Shown here one piece after another: positions 47,272-58,779 of a stretch of DNA of 64,000 nucleotides (positions are counted from its first letter, which is position 1; every line of letters starts with the position of its first letter). This stretch comes from Neostapfia colusana (taxonomy: Eukaryota > Streptophyta > Magnoliopsida > Poales > Poaceae): the NCBI GenBank assembly GCA_030760725.1, contig JASWHV010000012.1:39091652-39155651 (forward strand). Reading direction: 5' to 3'. The position numbers and the translations under genes are program-made. The notes below the pieces were generated by a model that saw only the letters and a list, made by a program, of their open reading frames with translations, searched no databases and was not told where the DNA came from.

Positions 47272-50200
47272 TGAGGGGGCCCGACCCCGATCACGGGGCC
47301 ATGCCGCCTCGCCCGGGGATCGCATTGGTGGTGCCGTGTTATGCGGCACCTAACAGCACACATATAAGGAACAATGTATTACATAAATCAAAAGCGGAAG
47401 CTTACAAATTGTTCTTTGTAAATAATTTACATAAAATAGGTACAGCGGAAGTCTATAACAAACTCACGTTGAATAACTACGAAGCACTCGAGAAGAGGTC
47501 CAGCCCGCAGACCCCTCTCGCTAGCAACATGAAGACATAGCAGCGGCTAGGTTCTCCAAGTGTCACACGACTCGGGAGTTCCCGAGTCTCACCGGACAAC
47601 CTTCATTATAGCGTCGAAGTTTACCTGCAAAACCACTTATATAGCAAGAGTGAGCACAAGGGCTCAGCAAGACTTAACCGTCTCTCCTAAGACATGAAAC
47701 TCTATATGAAAGTAACCTAAGACTTACGCCTATCATTTGGGAAAAGACTCGCCTACAAGTTCATCCTTAACTTTCAGATGTTAGCCATATTAGTAGTGAC
47801 CTTGCGCCCAGCAACATTGGAACTCCACAATCAAACAAGAAACGCTTCATTCCAATGTTACTTGTCCCAAGGTGAAAAATAACTTTAGTTTGCTCTATAT
47901 CTACTTCAAACAATGTTTTCATACAATTTACAATTATCATAACACCATTTAGAACTTTGCAAACTATTTCCACACAACTTGATTAACTACGTCACAACAC
48001 AGGGAGCAAGCGGTAATCAATAACCGCGATGGACGGTGATTCGAATCAAACATTACCCGGATAACTCGACACATACGCCCGCCTCTGAAGACCCAACTCT
48101 GGCGTCCTTCATTACGTCGTATGTGGCAACCTTTCTCAGGACACTAGATTGTAGAACCGGTCGCGCCGTCTTGGGCTCATAGGTCTAACGAGACGATGTG
48201 GTATGCCTCTACAACCTAGTGAACCTGGTACATCGGTTTCCTGATTCCCATATGTCAGTAAGCATCCGGTACACAACTCAATACCTGCTCCTGGGTGCCG
48301 CACACGCATCGGTCCTTAACTGACACAGGCAGAACTACTTGACCAAGACCTCGTCTTGTCGCTGCCTAACTATCCTGCCTGGTCTCATCTTTAGAAATGT
48401 AAACTTTAGTTTGCCTCTTTTTCCAGCTATACCCAGGTAATCCCGTCTATAACTCGCGAGTAGATTCCAACTACTCGTCTTCTACCGGATGCCCTAGTCT
48501 ATTTAGCATGACCTTATTCTACAGCGATGACACACTTTATCCCTTTACCTCAGGGTTCATGTTTGGTTATGCAAGTGGAGTATCAAACCTCCTTGACCTA
48601 ATGCACATACAAACTTTGACCAATTGTACTAAACAAAGGGAAAACTGTAAAAACAACTTAAGTGCAAACCGGGGCTTGCCTTGATTTTGCAGGTAGCTAA
48701 AGTCAGATAAGTTTGAAGTTAGTTGCTGATGCTGACTTGAAGCTTAATCCCTGCCTTCTTGCTCCTTGATTCAATCTTCACTCATCCACGTTTAACCACT
48801 ACACGTTATGAATATGCATACATGTTTAATTATAAATCATTTTGCTAACAAGTGCTAAAGACAAGTTTGAAACTGTAACTTTGTTTAAGAATTTAAAATG
48901 ACACTGTGGTGGTGGTTTAGGTGGGTGTTTGAGTACTATCATCAAGTGAGAAGTGAGGTTCACCACTTGGGTGGGGGATCAACTAATGGTTGAACAGAAC
49001 ACTAACGATCCAGTGCCCCAATGGAGCTGGAAATTTTTCTTGGGAGTTCCCTGTCACAAGAAAGTCCTCTGGACCAAAATTCAGAACATTTCACTGAGTG
49101 GATCACCCAGAACAATTCCCTAAGCATTTAGGGAAAAAGGAATTAGTTCTGATTAAATTTGCACTTTCATGCAAATTCAAGCGAACTATAATTTCATACA
49201 TAGCTCAAGGAGTATGCATGAATTTTCCTAGGATTTTTGGAGCTAAGGAATGGCTAGAACTGAATTTCCAAGTTTTGGAAATCCTCTGAAAATGTTTCTG
49301 TATTTATTTGAATACAGAAACTTGGAATTAGAATTACCCTAACTAAATCAACTCCAAATGAGCTGAAACTTTTACAGGAGTCTCCTAGTATCCTAAAGAA
49401 TATTCTGGCGAAATTTAGGGAATTTTGGATTAACCAAACTCCCTCTAAAATTCTTTTTCTGAAAAGATTTAAAGAATTATCCAGAATTTTCTATTGGTTT
49501 TCATGCAAATTGGGTTGCATATTTGATAGAGCCTTTCATCCTGAATCCAACCCAATTTGAATCACTAAATTTGGAGCTTCCTAGCAAAAGTTATGGGGTT
49601 TTAAAGTTTGAACTAACTCTGGAATTCAAATTAAATCGAGAAATGTTCAAACTCTGCCTGTGGGTCCACCCTACACGTGTCAGCTGCTGGAATCACGCCA
49701 CACGGGGCCACAGACTACTTCCCGCGCCACCACACCGGATCCCGGGGCCACAGCGGATCGAAGATTTAAAATATCGCCACTGACAGGTGGGACCGGCCGG
49801 TCGTCTTCAACCTCGGGCCGTTCTTTTTTTGCCGCGCCGCCTCCTCGCCGGAAGTTCGTCGGGGCTCGCCGGAGTCGGCTTCCTGGCCATCTCCCGGCTC
49901 GGTACTCGCCGCCTGGGGGTTTTCAGGGGCGAGCAACTCCTCTACGGGGTCAGCATAAGCTAACGGCGCTCAGAACTAGGTCGGTGACGTGCGCACCCTT
50001 CGGTGAAGCTTCGGCGCCGTTGTCCGAGCATCCTAGCCTGCCAAAGCTCGGGGAATTTGCTCTACAGCATCAGTGAAGGTCAGGCAAGCTCGGCATGGCC
50101 TCAAACTGGATAGGAAATGGCGGCAACTCGGTTGTCACCGTGCGCCCGCGCGTTCCCGCCATAGCCGCCGATCGGAAAGCTTGAATTCGTCACTAACCCG

Positions 50201-51382
50201 AGGTTCCTAGCTAGGGTTGTGAAGGGGATCGGATCGCTAGCCAGTCTAGTTTATTTGTGCATGATTTGATGAGCTAAGAACGAACAACAAATAAGAATTT
50301 TGGGTTTTCATACCGGATCATCGGTCTGGGGCCGTCGGCGATATTTTCCCGAATTCTCGCTCGGTGGTTCACCGATTTGCTTGAGGTTTGGGGGTGAGCA
50401 GAAGGGTTCACCAGCACGTCCGGAGGTGGCCTTGCTTGGGCGTGGAAGTGCCTGGATTAGGCTGTCCACGAGTGCCCCAACTCTCGGTGAAGTGGAATCG
50501 CTGCGGCAACGAGCCGATTTCGGGTCGGGGAGGCAGCAACTCGTGGGATGCTGTACTTAGGAAGTGGAGGACGAGCTCACCGCGTGGTTTCTTGGCTTGG
50601 CTGGCCTCTGCACGCTCGGTTTCCTTCAGTTCCCGGTTGATTGCCCGAGGCGGCAGCGTCCTCGGTCCTTTTGTTGTGCGAGGGCGGAAAGGCGGCCGAG
50701 GCGTCGGTGATGAAGCAAAAGCCCGCACGGGAGGAAGGGTAGGCGTCCAGGCAGCTCTCCAGCGGGCTGCTTCGGTGAAGAGGTGGCAACAGCGTGCGCT
50801 CGGTGGCACCGGGAGCGACTTCGGCAGCTCGGGTGGAAACCAACACACCGAGGAAGACTTAAGCAGTAAGTCATCACCCCCCCTCTCTATGACAAGTGGG
50901 GCCCACCACTCCCCTCAGCACCAAAAGATCTCCAACTTTTAACACCTTGCAAATTCATCTGTGAGGTGTCCAAATTCAAAAGCCAATTTGCCATTTGACA
51001 ATTTGTGCCACAGTTTCAAATTTAAATTCAAATTTGGATGGAATTCACAAGTTCCTTTGATATTCCTATCAAAGCACCTCCAAATTTGCTCCAAATTTGC
51101 CTCCTCACAATTTGAACCTGGAGAGTTTGAATATGCCCTCTGATCTTTGAGTTGGTCATTGCAAATACAACCTTTGAAACAACAGTGTGAATTTTCTCTT
51201 TTGAACATGCCCTCCTTCTTTTTGATGTGCACCTCTTAATTCAAACTGAATTCAAAGTTTTATTGCACATGCCAACACTTTCATGAGGAACACAAAAGTT
51301 TTTGTAAGTTCCATTTCTTGCATATAAACTCAACTTTATTCATAGCTCAAGTTTTCTCTTTACAAGTTTTGGGACTTTTACA
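47272..51382 (-). repeat. A2 5' LTR (right copy)
   Basis: This is the partner of 37092-41204 with the same parts: stem-loop 48457-48477, GTGGGGCCCAC at 50896-50906, and a GC-rich core at about 49660-50880. It would drive the A2 RNA. The sense frame of the LTR ORF is not open. Confidence 0.93.
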
Positions 51383-51387
51383 ACACA

Positions 51388-51756
51388 GCATCAAGGTTTC
51401 ATCCTTCTTCTTTACGAACAGCGCCGAGCATCCCAAAGGCGAGGAACTCGGCCCAATGAAACCTTTGCTCAACAGATCATTGAGCTGCTCTTTCAATTCA
51501 GCCAGCTCATTTGGAGCCATTTTGTAGGGTCTCCGTGAGATAGGAGTAGTCCCGGGTGCAAGCTCAATCTTGAACTCGACGTCCCGCTCAGGTGGCATGC
51601 CCGGAAGATCATCCGGAAACACATCGGGGTACTCCCGGATTACGGGGATGTCCTCTAACTTGAGGGCTTCAGCATTATTAATTTCTGAAACTTCCCGGAC
51701 TGGGCTGTCTATCACCATGGAATGCGGACGGTGGGATGGAGAATTCAAATGAACTG
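51388..51756 (-). pseudogene. E1 pol, protease-RT junction part
   Basis: This is the continuation of E1 beyond A2. In sense it reads HRPHSMVIDSPVREV, then the linker LEDIPVIREYPDVFPDDLPG, then RT start text (SRRPYKMAPNELAELKEQL, CSALFVKKKDETLMLC), and reaches the ACACA duplication. Gag, most of protease, the leader and the primer-binding site of E1 are absent here, because an E LTR begins exactly at 51757. Confidence 0.88.
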
Positions 51757-52036
51757 TGGCGGACCGGAATCCGCTCATCCAGGATCGCAGAGGGTGGTGC
51801 CGCGCCATGTGACACCTGACAGCACACGTCATAAGAACACATTATATTACATGGGAAAAACAAACTGAATGTACAAAGTAGTACACTTCTCAGTTACAAA
51901 CTAGGGTCTTTATTACACAGCGGAAGTTTCTTTTATACAATTCACGCCCGCCTATTTAGCAAAAGTGGTTGCCCAGCCCTAGGGCATCCCACACTAGCTG
52001 CACTCCTCAGCTCAGCGCGGCGTGTACGGCTCCCAC

Positions 52037-52110
52037 TCAGCCGTGGTCCCCAGATGGAAGGTAACCCTCGCCGGTGGACTCGTAGTTCGAGTCCGTGGGT
52101 GGCTCCTCAC
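52037..52110 (-). pseudogene. LTR ORF exon 2, frameshifted copy (second minus E LTR)
   Basis: After TTTTTCAG the phase-1 frame starts EEPPTDSNYESTGEGY as in other E copies. A one-base insertion after the GGTTAC codons then shifts it to an early TGA at 52037-52039. Exon 1 of the same LTR is open. Confidence 0.45.
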
Positions 52111-53133
52111 CTGAAAAACACTTAAGCAGCAACCGTGAGCACGAAGGCTCAGCAAGGCTTAACCGACTCACCTAAGCATGAAACTCTACATGAGGGGTAC
52201 CATGACATAGGATAGCAATGTTGCAGCAAATGGACACGCCTACAAGTTCATCCTTAGTTCATCTTTTAGAAACAAGTTAACGGTTCATAAAGCTGAAATT
52301 TAGTGAGCAATATTTGGTGGCACACATGTAGCAATACAATTATATCATGACAGCAATATTGAATCAAAACGTTTCATTCATTAGTCTACGTTACGACGCA
52401 GTGAACAAGCGGTACTCGTCACCGCGAGGGACGGCGAATCGACTCGATATACACCTGCAGGGAAACCTAAAGAGCACGTCGCGTACGCCCATCCGTGGAG
52501 CTGCACAGCACGCTCGCTCGATGTCGTACGTGACAACCTTTCACCCAACAGCCCAAACGTCGAACCAATCGCACCGAAACGAGCAGGAGGTTCCCCACCA
52601 GGAGCATCTCTCAATGCCCGTTGGCAGATTTCCACCTTGCTGCCCTCAACCTACACCTATAAATCGGTGTGCTATGCCTCGACGCCCGGAGGTTTAGGCT
52701 ACATCAGTTTATCGGGGCCCATATATCCGATATGCCTTCGGTACGTTCAATACTTGTTCAGCAGGGCCGCACACGGATCGGTCCTCAATCGACACGGGCA
52801 GGGCCACGCACACAAGACTCTCTCTTGCTGCGCCCTAGCCCCTGCCTAGTCTTATTTTCATTACTAAAGTGATCTCACATCACTCAACCGAACCCGTGTG
52901 TCCCAAGCGTATCTCGCGAGTAGATTCCAACTACTCGACTTGTACCGAAGTCCTATGACTCATTAAGCATAGCCTGTCTACTCGAGGTCCTAGACACTAC
53001 CCTCACTCTTTTAGGACCCTTTGGTTATGCAAGTGGGGTTCCATTCATCCTACACCTAATGCACAATCATACTTCACATGACTCATGTAAACAAAGTATA
53101 ACTTATAAAAGGTTAATGCAAACCGGGGCTTGC

Positions 53134-53211
53134 CTTGTTGCTGCTGGTCAGGGGTTAAATCTTCGTCCGGAAGAAGGAAGTCCAGCACTTCCGGAGTCTC
53201 TTCTTCAGTGA
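53134..53211 (-). CDS. Candidate LTR ORF, exon 1 (second minus E LTR)
   Basis: The exon is 78 bases in phase 1 at both ends (GTGTAG before, CAAG|GCAAGC after). It encodes TEEETPEVLDFLLPDEDL and then TPDQQQQ. It is one codon shorter than the E1 copy and the same length as the plus-strand E copy. The intron to exon 2 would be 1,023 bases. Confidence 0.48.
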
Positions 53212-55323
53212 CTACACGTTTATGAAATACTACATGTTAATTAATATGTATACAAGTTATTGTAAGGTTACTGTTATTAGTTCTAATAACCAGTCTCTAA
53301 CACCTGGAACTCTGTTTAAGAATTTAAAGATGAATTGGGTGTGGGTGGCTTGGGCCTGGACCTAAATACATGGTTAAGTGCTAAGTGGTTTTCCCCCCTT
53401 TTCCATATTAATCCCTCAAGTGGTTAAACAGGACAGGGGTGATCCAGAGCTCTAATGGAGCTGAAAATTTTTGTGTGAGTCCTTGTCACAAGGAAACCCT
53501 CTGGACCAAATATTAGCACTTTTCACTGAGTGGTTTGCTCAGGATAATTCCTTTAGCAAATAAGCAAAGAAGAATTAATTCTGAGGTCATACCCCTGTTC
53601 ATGCCCAACTTAGTGAACTACAATTTCAATTATAGCTCATAGAGTTTGCATGAATTTTCCTAGCATTTTTGGAGTTAAGGATTGCCCAGAACTGAATTTC
53701 CAAGTTTTGGAAATCCTCTGAAAATGTTTCTGTATTCAAATGAACACAGCATCTTCCAAATTGAATTGCTCTGACCAAATCAACCCCAAATTGTCTGAAA
53801 CTTTTACAGGGGTTTACTAATGTCCTAAAGAACCTTCTGGCAAAATTTGGGGATTTTTGGATGAACCAAACTCCCCCTAAAATTCTTTTGCTGAAAAGCT
53901 TTAAAGAATTTTCCAGAATTAATTAATGGGTTTCTTACAAATTGGGTTGTATATCTGGACAGAGCTAGGCAAGATGAATCGAACCCAATTTGAATCACTA
54001 AATTTGGATCTTCCTAGCAAAAGTTATGGAGCTCTAAAGTTTGACGAATTTCTGGAATTCGAATTAACCGGAAAAAGTTCAAATTTCTGACAGCGGGCCT
54101 GGCTCCCACGTGTCATCACTTCGGCTGCGCCACACAGGGCCACAGGATTGTTTTCCGCGTGTTCACAGCCGATCCGGTGCAACAGAAAATCCTCATCCTG
54201 TGCCACGAGGGACTGACGAGCGGGTCCGGCCGGCTCGTCTTCTTCCTCGCGCCCGCCCTTTTTCTCGCGCCGCCCCCTCGCCGGCACACTTCTGAAGCTC
54301 GCCGGACTTGGTCTCCCGACCTCCTCCCGGCCGGAAACTCGCCGCCTGGGCCTACTTTCGCGCGCTGAACACGCTGGTACCGCCTGCATCGGCCGGCGAT
54401 GGCCCTAACCTAGCCGGCGACGGTGCTGCGGCTCGGCAACCCTTCGGTCACGTCGCCCGGACAGTTTAGCCCGCCAAAACATCGGTGGATCGGCGCTATA
54501 GCACCAGTGGGTGCTAGAGAGCTCGTCATGGTGGTGAGACTGCCCGGAGAGGGCTCTATCCTAGGTCTCATCGTGAGCCCGACCTTTCCCGCCATAATCG
54601 CGGCTGGAAAACCGGGAAATACGCTGGCTACAGCCAAAATTAAGCTAGGGTTGCGAAGCAAACTTGGGCGCCGTCAAGTCTAGCTCCTGTGTGCACAGTT
54701 TAGTGAACTGATGACGAGAAGGGAGTGGGAATTCGGAGGTCTCATACCGGAACGTTGTTCTGTGGTCGCCGGCGGAGTTTCTCCAAATTCTTGCTCAGCG
54801 GTTCACGGTTGGTCCTGTGGTTTGGGTGGGAGCAGCAGTTGTAAAAGCCCAAGAAAAGGGACTTGTAAAAACTTTTCTTCACTTCACCACACCTCAGCTC
54901 TTGTTGTGGATGGCTGGTAAGGAATGGGAGGAGCAAGTAACCTCTATCAAAGAAGTGGTTAGAGGGGAAACTTACACTTTCACAACATGGGAAAATTATA
55001 CACATATGATCACACATGAGAGTGTGTTTCCAAACTGTTGCATTCAAACTCAGGATTTCAGCAGCTAAACCAAGGATCAAAGTGCATAATTGGATTCCTC
55101 AGGTCCAAATTAGTGGGGAGGCAAAGTTTCAGAAATTTTCAAAAAGATTTGCTACCCATTTTTCCAAAAAGGATCCAAATATGCCAAGAATTCAAATATA
55201 CATTTGAATTTGAGGTAAATTTGCCAAACAATACCAATGTAGCTCAGTTGAAGATTTCCAACGATTGAATTCATCTTTTGTCAAGTTTTGGAGATCTTTT
55301 GAGAGGGGGTAGAGCACTGACCA

Positions 55324-55334
55324 GTGGGGCCCAC
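55324..55334 (+). promoter_or_regulatory. GTGGGNCCCAC palindrome at the start of the E LTR GC-rich core
   Basis: GTGGGGCCCAC matches the known class I TCP (PCF) transcription-factor palindrome. It is followed by ATGTCA. A second perfect site bounds the other side of the core. Confidence 0.45.
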
Positions 55335-56436
55335 ATGTCATTGGGTGAAATAGACTTAGCCCCCAAGTCTGCTCTCTGTTTTTCAGTCAACCGAGCGCAG
55401 CCAGCTGCCGCGTGCGCACCGCCGGCCGAACGGCCACCTCCTGGTTCCCGTCGCTCGCGCTGGCAGCCGGGGAATGGCACGCCCTCTCCTCTACATGACC
55501 CCCTCGCCAAGCCACCGAAGACGTACGCGTGCTTCTTTGCAAAACAGCGAGCCCCCGCTCTGCTCGGTCACCGATGCCGCTCCCCCGATCCTCCCCTGCA
55601 CGCCGACGTCCGCTCGGCCTTTGCCCGAGCTCCCAACGCAGAAAGAGAGCGCCGGTGTGTGCTCTAGCTAGCCATCTCACCACCCCACGGTGTTAGCACC
55701 GCACTCGACCACAAATCGACGATCGCCACTGAGAGCTCAGGCCACCGGCGGAAAGGCGCGAACTGCTCCCCGTGGACAGCACGCCACGGCCAGTTTCACC
55801 GCCGGACTTCTACACAGAAAAGGTGCGCCTTAGCCTCCAGATCGTGTAGCTGCAACCCTTCTAACCATTGGTAGACGGTGCGCTGAGAATTCCTAAGGAT
55901 CCCGAGAACTAGTGCAACCGGGTAAGGATCGGTCTACCCCGAAATTCGAGCTGCACCGTCCAATCCAGCTCGAGTGAGCTTACACATACCTTCCTCACTT
56001 CCTAGCGGCCCTCCTCGACCAAGAATCAAGGGAAATGACCCAGAAATGGCCGGGTTTAGGTTGTCTCTCGGGCCGCCATAGGATAACAGCTCGGTTCACC
56101 GTGGAGCTCTAGGTTGCCGACCTTTTCATGGGGTTTGGCGGCCATTTCCATCACCCTCGAGCTCCCGTGGTGCTCTCCGACCCTTTGCCAATCATTTTGA
56201 TGCGTTATAACGCATTCCCGACCACGCCGGAACCCTAACCGCCACTGTCACCGTCGGGAGCCCTGTTCCGGTGAGCTACGGCCGCCGGCGACGCCACCGA
56301 CGAGTTCAGCGATGTGAGTTAGGGCGGGGCGGCAAGTTTGGGGCCGGGAGACGGCCGGGAGAGCAGTTCCGGCGAAGCTCGCCGGAGTGCGCCGCCGCGG
56401 GCCCCTGTTTGGCGCGAGGAAGGGGAAGACTGCCGG

Positions 56437-56447
56437 GTGGGACCCAC
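56437..56447 (+). promoter_or_regulatory. GTGGGNCCCAC palindrome at the end of the E LTR GC-rich core
   Basis: GTGGGACCCAC is a perfect 11-base palindrome, 1.1 kb after the first, where the sequence turns from GC-rich to AT-rich. Confidence 0.45.
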
Positions 56448-57319
56448 CGGCAGACATTTAAACATTTTGAAATGTCCAGTTTGTAGTTCAAACTTTGGAG
56501 GACCACAACTTGGGTTAGGAGAATCCAAAAATCATGAAACAAATTTTGTTGGATTCCTCTAACAGAGTACAATCCAAATCTGAAACCCAATTTTTATAAA
56601 ACCCAGTAATTAATTCTGGAAAATTCTTTAAAGCTTTTCAGCAAAAGAATTTTAGAGGGAGTTTGGTTCATCCAAAAATTCCCAAATTTTGCCAGAATGT
56701 TCTTTAGGACATTAGTAGACCCCTGTAAAAGTTTCAGACCATTTGGAGTTGATTTGGCCAGAGCAATTCAAATTGGAAGGTACTGTGTTCATTTGAATAC
56801 AGAAACATTTTCAGAGAATTTCCAAAAACTTGGAAATTCAGTTCTGGGAAATTCTTAACTCCAAAAATACTAGAAAAATTCATGCAAACTCTAGGAGCTA
56901 TAATTGAAATTGTAGTTCATTAAGTTGGGTATGAACAGGGGTCTGACCTCAGAATTAATTCCTCCTTGCTTATTTGCTAAAGAAATTACTCTGAGCAAAC
57001 CATTCCATGAAAAGTGCTAAGGTTTGGTCCAGAGAGTTTTCTTGTGACAAGGAACTCACACAAAAATTCTCAGCTCCATTGGAGCTCTAGATCACCCCTG
57101 TCCTGCGTAACCAATTAAGGGATTAATATGGAAAAGGGGGGAAAACCACTTAGCATTTAGCCATGTGATTAAGTCCAAACCACCAACACCAGTTCATATT
57201 TAAATTCTTAAACAAAGTTCCAGGTGTTAGAGGCTGGTTATTAGAACCAATAGTAGAAGTTTTACTCTAAAACTCACATTTACATCTAAATTAACATGTA
57301 GTATTTCATTAACGTGTAG

Positions 57320-57397
57320 CTGTTGAAGAAGAGACTCCGGAAGTGCTGGACTTCCTCCTTCCGGACGAAGAACTAACTCCTGACCAGCAGCAACAAG
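57320..57397 (+). CDS. Candidate LTR ORF, exon 1 (plus E LTR)
   Basis: The exon follows AACGTGTAG and ends at CAACAAG|GCAAGC. It has two bases, 25 open codons and one base. In the same frame a TAA lies at 57310-57312, just outside the predicted exon, which fits an exon edge. It encodes VEEETPEVLDFLLPDEEL then TPDQQQQ. It joins exon 2 through G|GT. The acidic and Gln-rich composition gives no recognised domain; the upstream start exon is unknown. Confidence 0.52.
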
Positions 57398-58426
57398 GCA
57401 AGCCCCGGTTTGCATTAACCCTTTTTAAAAGCTTTACTTTGTTCACATGTGTCATATGAAGTATGTATATGTGCATTAGGTATAGAATGAATGAAACCCC
57501 ACTTGCATAACCAAAGGTTCCTAAAAGAGTGAGGGTAGTGTCAAGGACCTCGAGTAGACAGGCTATGCTTAATGAGTCATAGGACTTCGGTACAAGTCGA
57601 GTAGTTGGAATCTACTCGCGAGATAGGCTTGGGACACACGGGTTCGGTTGAGTGATGTGAGATCACTTTAGTAATGAAAATGAGACTAGGCAGGGGCTAG
57701 GGCGCAGCAGGAGAGAGTCTTGTGTGCGCAGCCCTGCCCGTGTCGATTGAGGACCGATCCGTGTGCGGCCCTGCTGAACAAGTATTGAACGTACCGAAGG
57801 CATATCGGATATATGGGCCCCGATAAACCGATGTAGCCTAAACCTCCGGGCGTCGAGGCATAGCACACCGATTTATAGGTGTAGGTTGAGGGCAGCAAGG
57901 TGGAAATCTGCCAACGGGCATAGAGAGATGCTCCGTGTGGGGAACCTCCTGCTCGTTTCGGTGCGACCGGTTCGACGTTTGGGCTGTTGGGTGAAAGGTT
58001 GTCCCGTACGACATCGAGTGAGCGTGCTGTGCAGCTCCACGGGTGGGCGTACGTGACGTGCTCTTTGGGTTTTCCCTGCAGGTGTATATCGAGTCGATTC
58101 GCCGTCCCTCGCGGTGACGAGTACTGCTTGTTCACTGCGTCGTAACGTAGACTAATGGATGAAATATGTTGATTCAATGATGCTGATTGATATAATTGTA
58201 TTGCTACATGTGTGCCACCAAATACTGCTTACTAAATTTCAGATTTCATGAACTGTTAACTTGTTGCTAAAAGATGAACTAAGGATGAACTTGTAGGCGT
58301 GTCGTTTTGGCTGAAATGTTACTAACCTATGTCTTGGTATACCTCATGTAGAGTTTCATGCTTAGGTGAGTCGGTTAAGCCTTGCTGAGCCTTTGTGCTC
58401 ACGGTTGCTGCTTAAGTGTTTTTCAG
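57398..58426 (+). other. Predicted GC-AG intron in the E LTR
   Basis: The predicted intron is 1,029 bases. The donor AAG|GCAAGC is the strong consensus of plant GC-AG introns. Near the end lie TTGCTGAG and GTGCTCAC (branch-point-like), then a T-rich TGTTTTTCAG. All A, B, D and E copies that span this region keep the donor and acceptor. The intron also holds the CGAGTAG/CTACTCG stem-loop and a conserved block around CCGTCCCTCGCGGT. Confidence 0.5.
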
Positions 58427-58524
58427 GTGAGGAGCCACCCACGGACTCGGAGTACGAGTCCACCGGCGAGGGTTACCCTCCGTCGGGGACCACGGCTGAG
58501 TGGGAGCCGTACACGCCGCGCTGA
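58427..58524 (+). CDS. Candidate LTR ORF, exon 2 (plus E LTR)
   Basis: The exon is phase 1 after TTTTTCAG, with 31 codons then TGA at 58522-58524. It starts EEPPTDSEYESTGEG and ends AEWEPYTPR, rich in Glu, Pro, Thr and Ser. The family B counterpart ends EWESCTPPC, so the WE-x-x-TP tail is the part shared between families. The ORF ends before the LTR end and well before gag (60608), so it would be a separate upstream product of the element RNA. Confidence 0.52.
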
Positions 58525-58779
58525 GCTGAGACGTGCAGCTAGTGTGGGTTGCCCTAGGGCTGGGCAACCGACTTTTGCTAGATAGGCGGGCGTGAGTTGT
58601 GTAGTGTAGTCTTCCGCTGTGTAATAGAACAATAATTGTAACTGAAGTTTGTACTTGTTTGTACAGTTTCAGCTGTTTTTCCCATGTAATATATTGTGTT
58701 CTTATGACGTGTGCTGTCGGGTGTCGCATCGCGCGGCACCACCCTCTGCGATCCTGGATGAGCGGATTCCGGTCCGCCA

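Larger units (their letters stand above)
37092..51382 (-). mobile_element. Element A2: complete minus-strand Tekay-like LTR retrotransposon with intact Gag-Pol
   Basis: LTRs at 37092-41204 (4,113 bases) and 47272-51382 (4,111 bases) start TGAGGGGG and end TTTTACA. The 5-bp duplication ACACA at 37087-37091 and 51383-51387 lies within the E1 RT gene, at the CVDYR codons. The primer-binding site is at 47257-47268 (three bases from the LTR), and the polypurine tract is next to 41205. The internal region carries one uninterrupted polyprotein frame, so this may be an autonomous copy or a recent descendant of one. Confidence 0.96.
51757..54839 (-). repeat. Second minus-strand E LTR, cut at its far end
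   Basis: The start TGGCGGACCGG is the exact inverted end of an E LTR. It contains the LTR ORF exons (exon 1 53134-53211; exon 2 52037-52110), the stem-loop at 52917-52937 and the GC-rich core near 54090-54690. The other end lies beyond the plus-strand E insertion at 54840. It abuts E1 pol with no primer-binding site, so it is more simply explained as a new insertion (3' LTR of a further E element, or a solo LTR) than as the E1 5' LTR. The candidate duplication is AACTG at 51752-51756, untestable here. Confidence 0.85.
54840..58779 (+). repeat. Plus-strand E element, 5' LTR (3.94 kb)
   Basis: The LTR runs from TGTAAAAGCCC to GGTCCGCCA, followed by the primer-binding site. It is inserted in the minus E LTR; the preceding bases are GCAGT, whose partner lies outside the window. 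Parts in order: AT-rich start; GTGGGGCCCAC (55324-55334); GC-rich core; GTGGGACCCAC (56437-56447); AT-rich part; LTR ORF exon 1 (57320-57397); intron with stem-loop (57598-57618) and conserved block (about 58090-58135); exon 2 (58427-58524). Confidence 0.94.
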
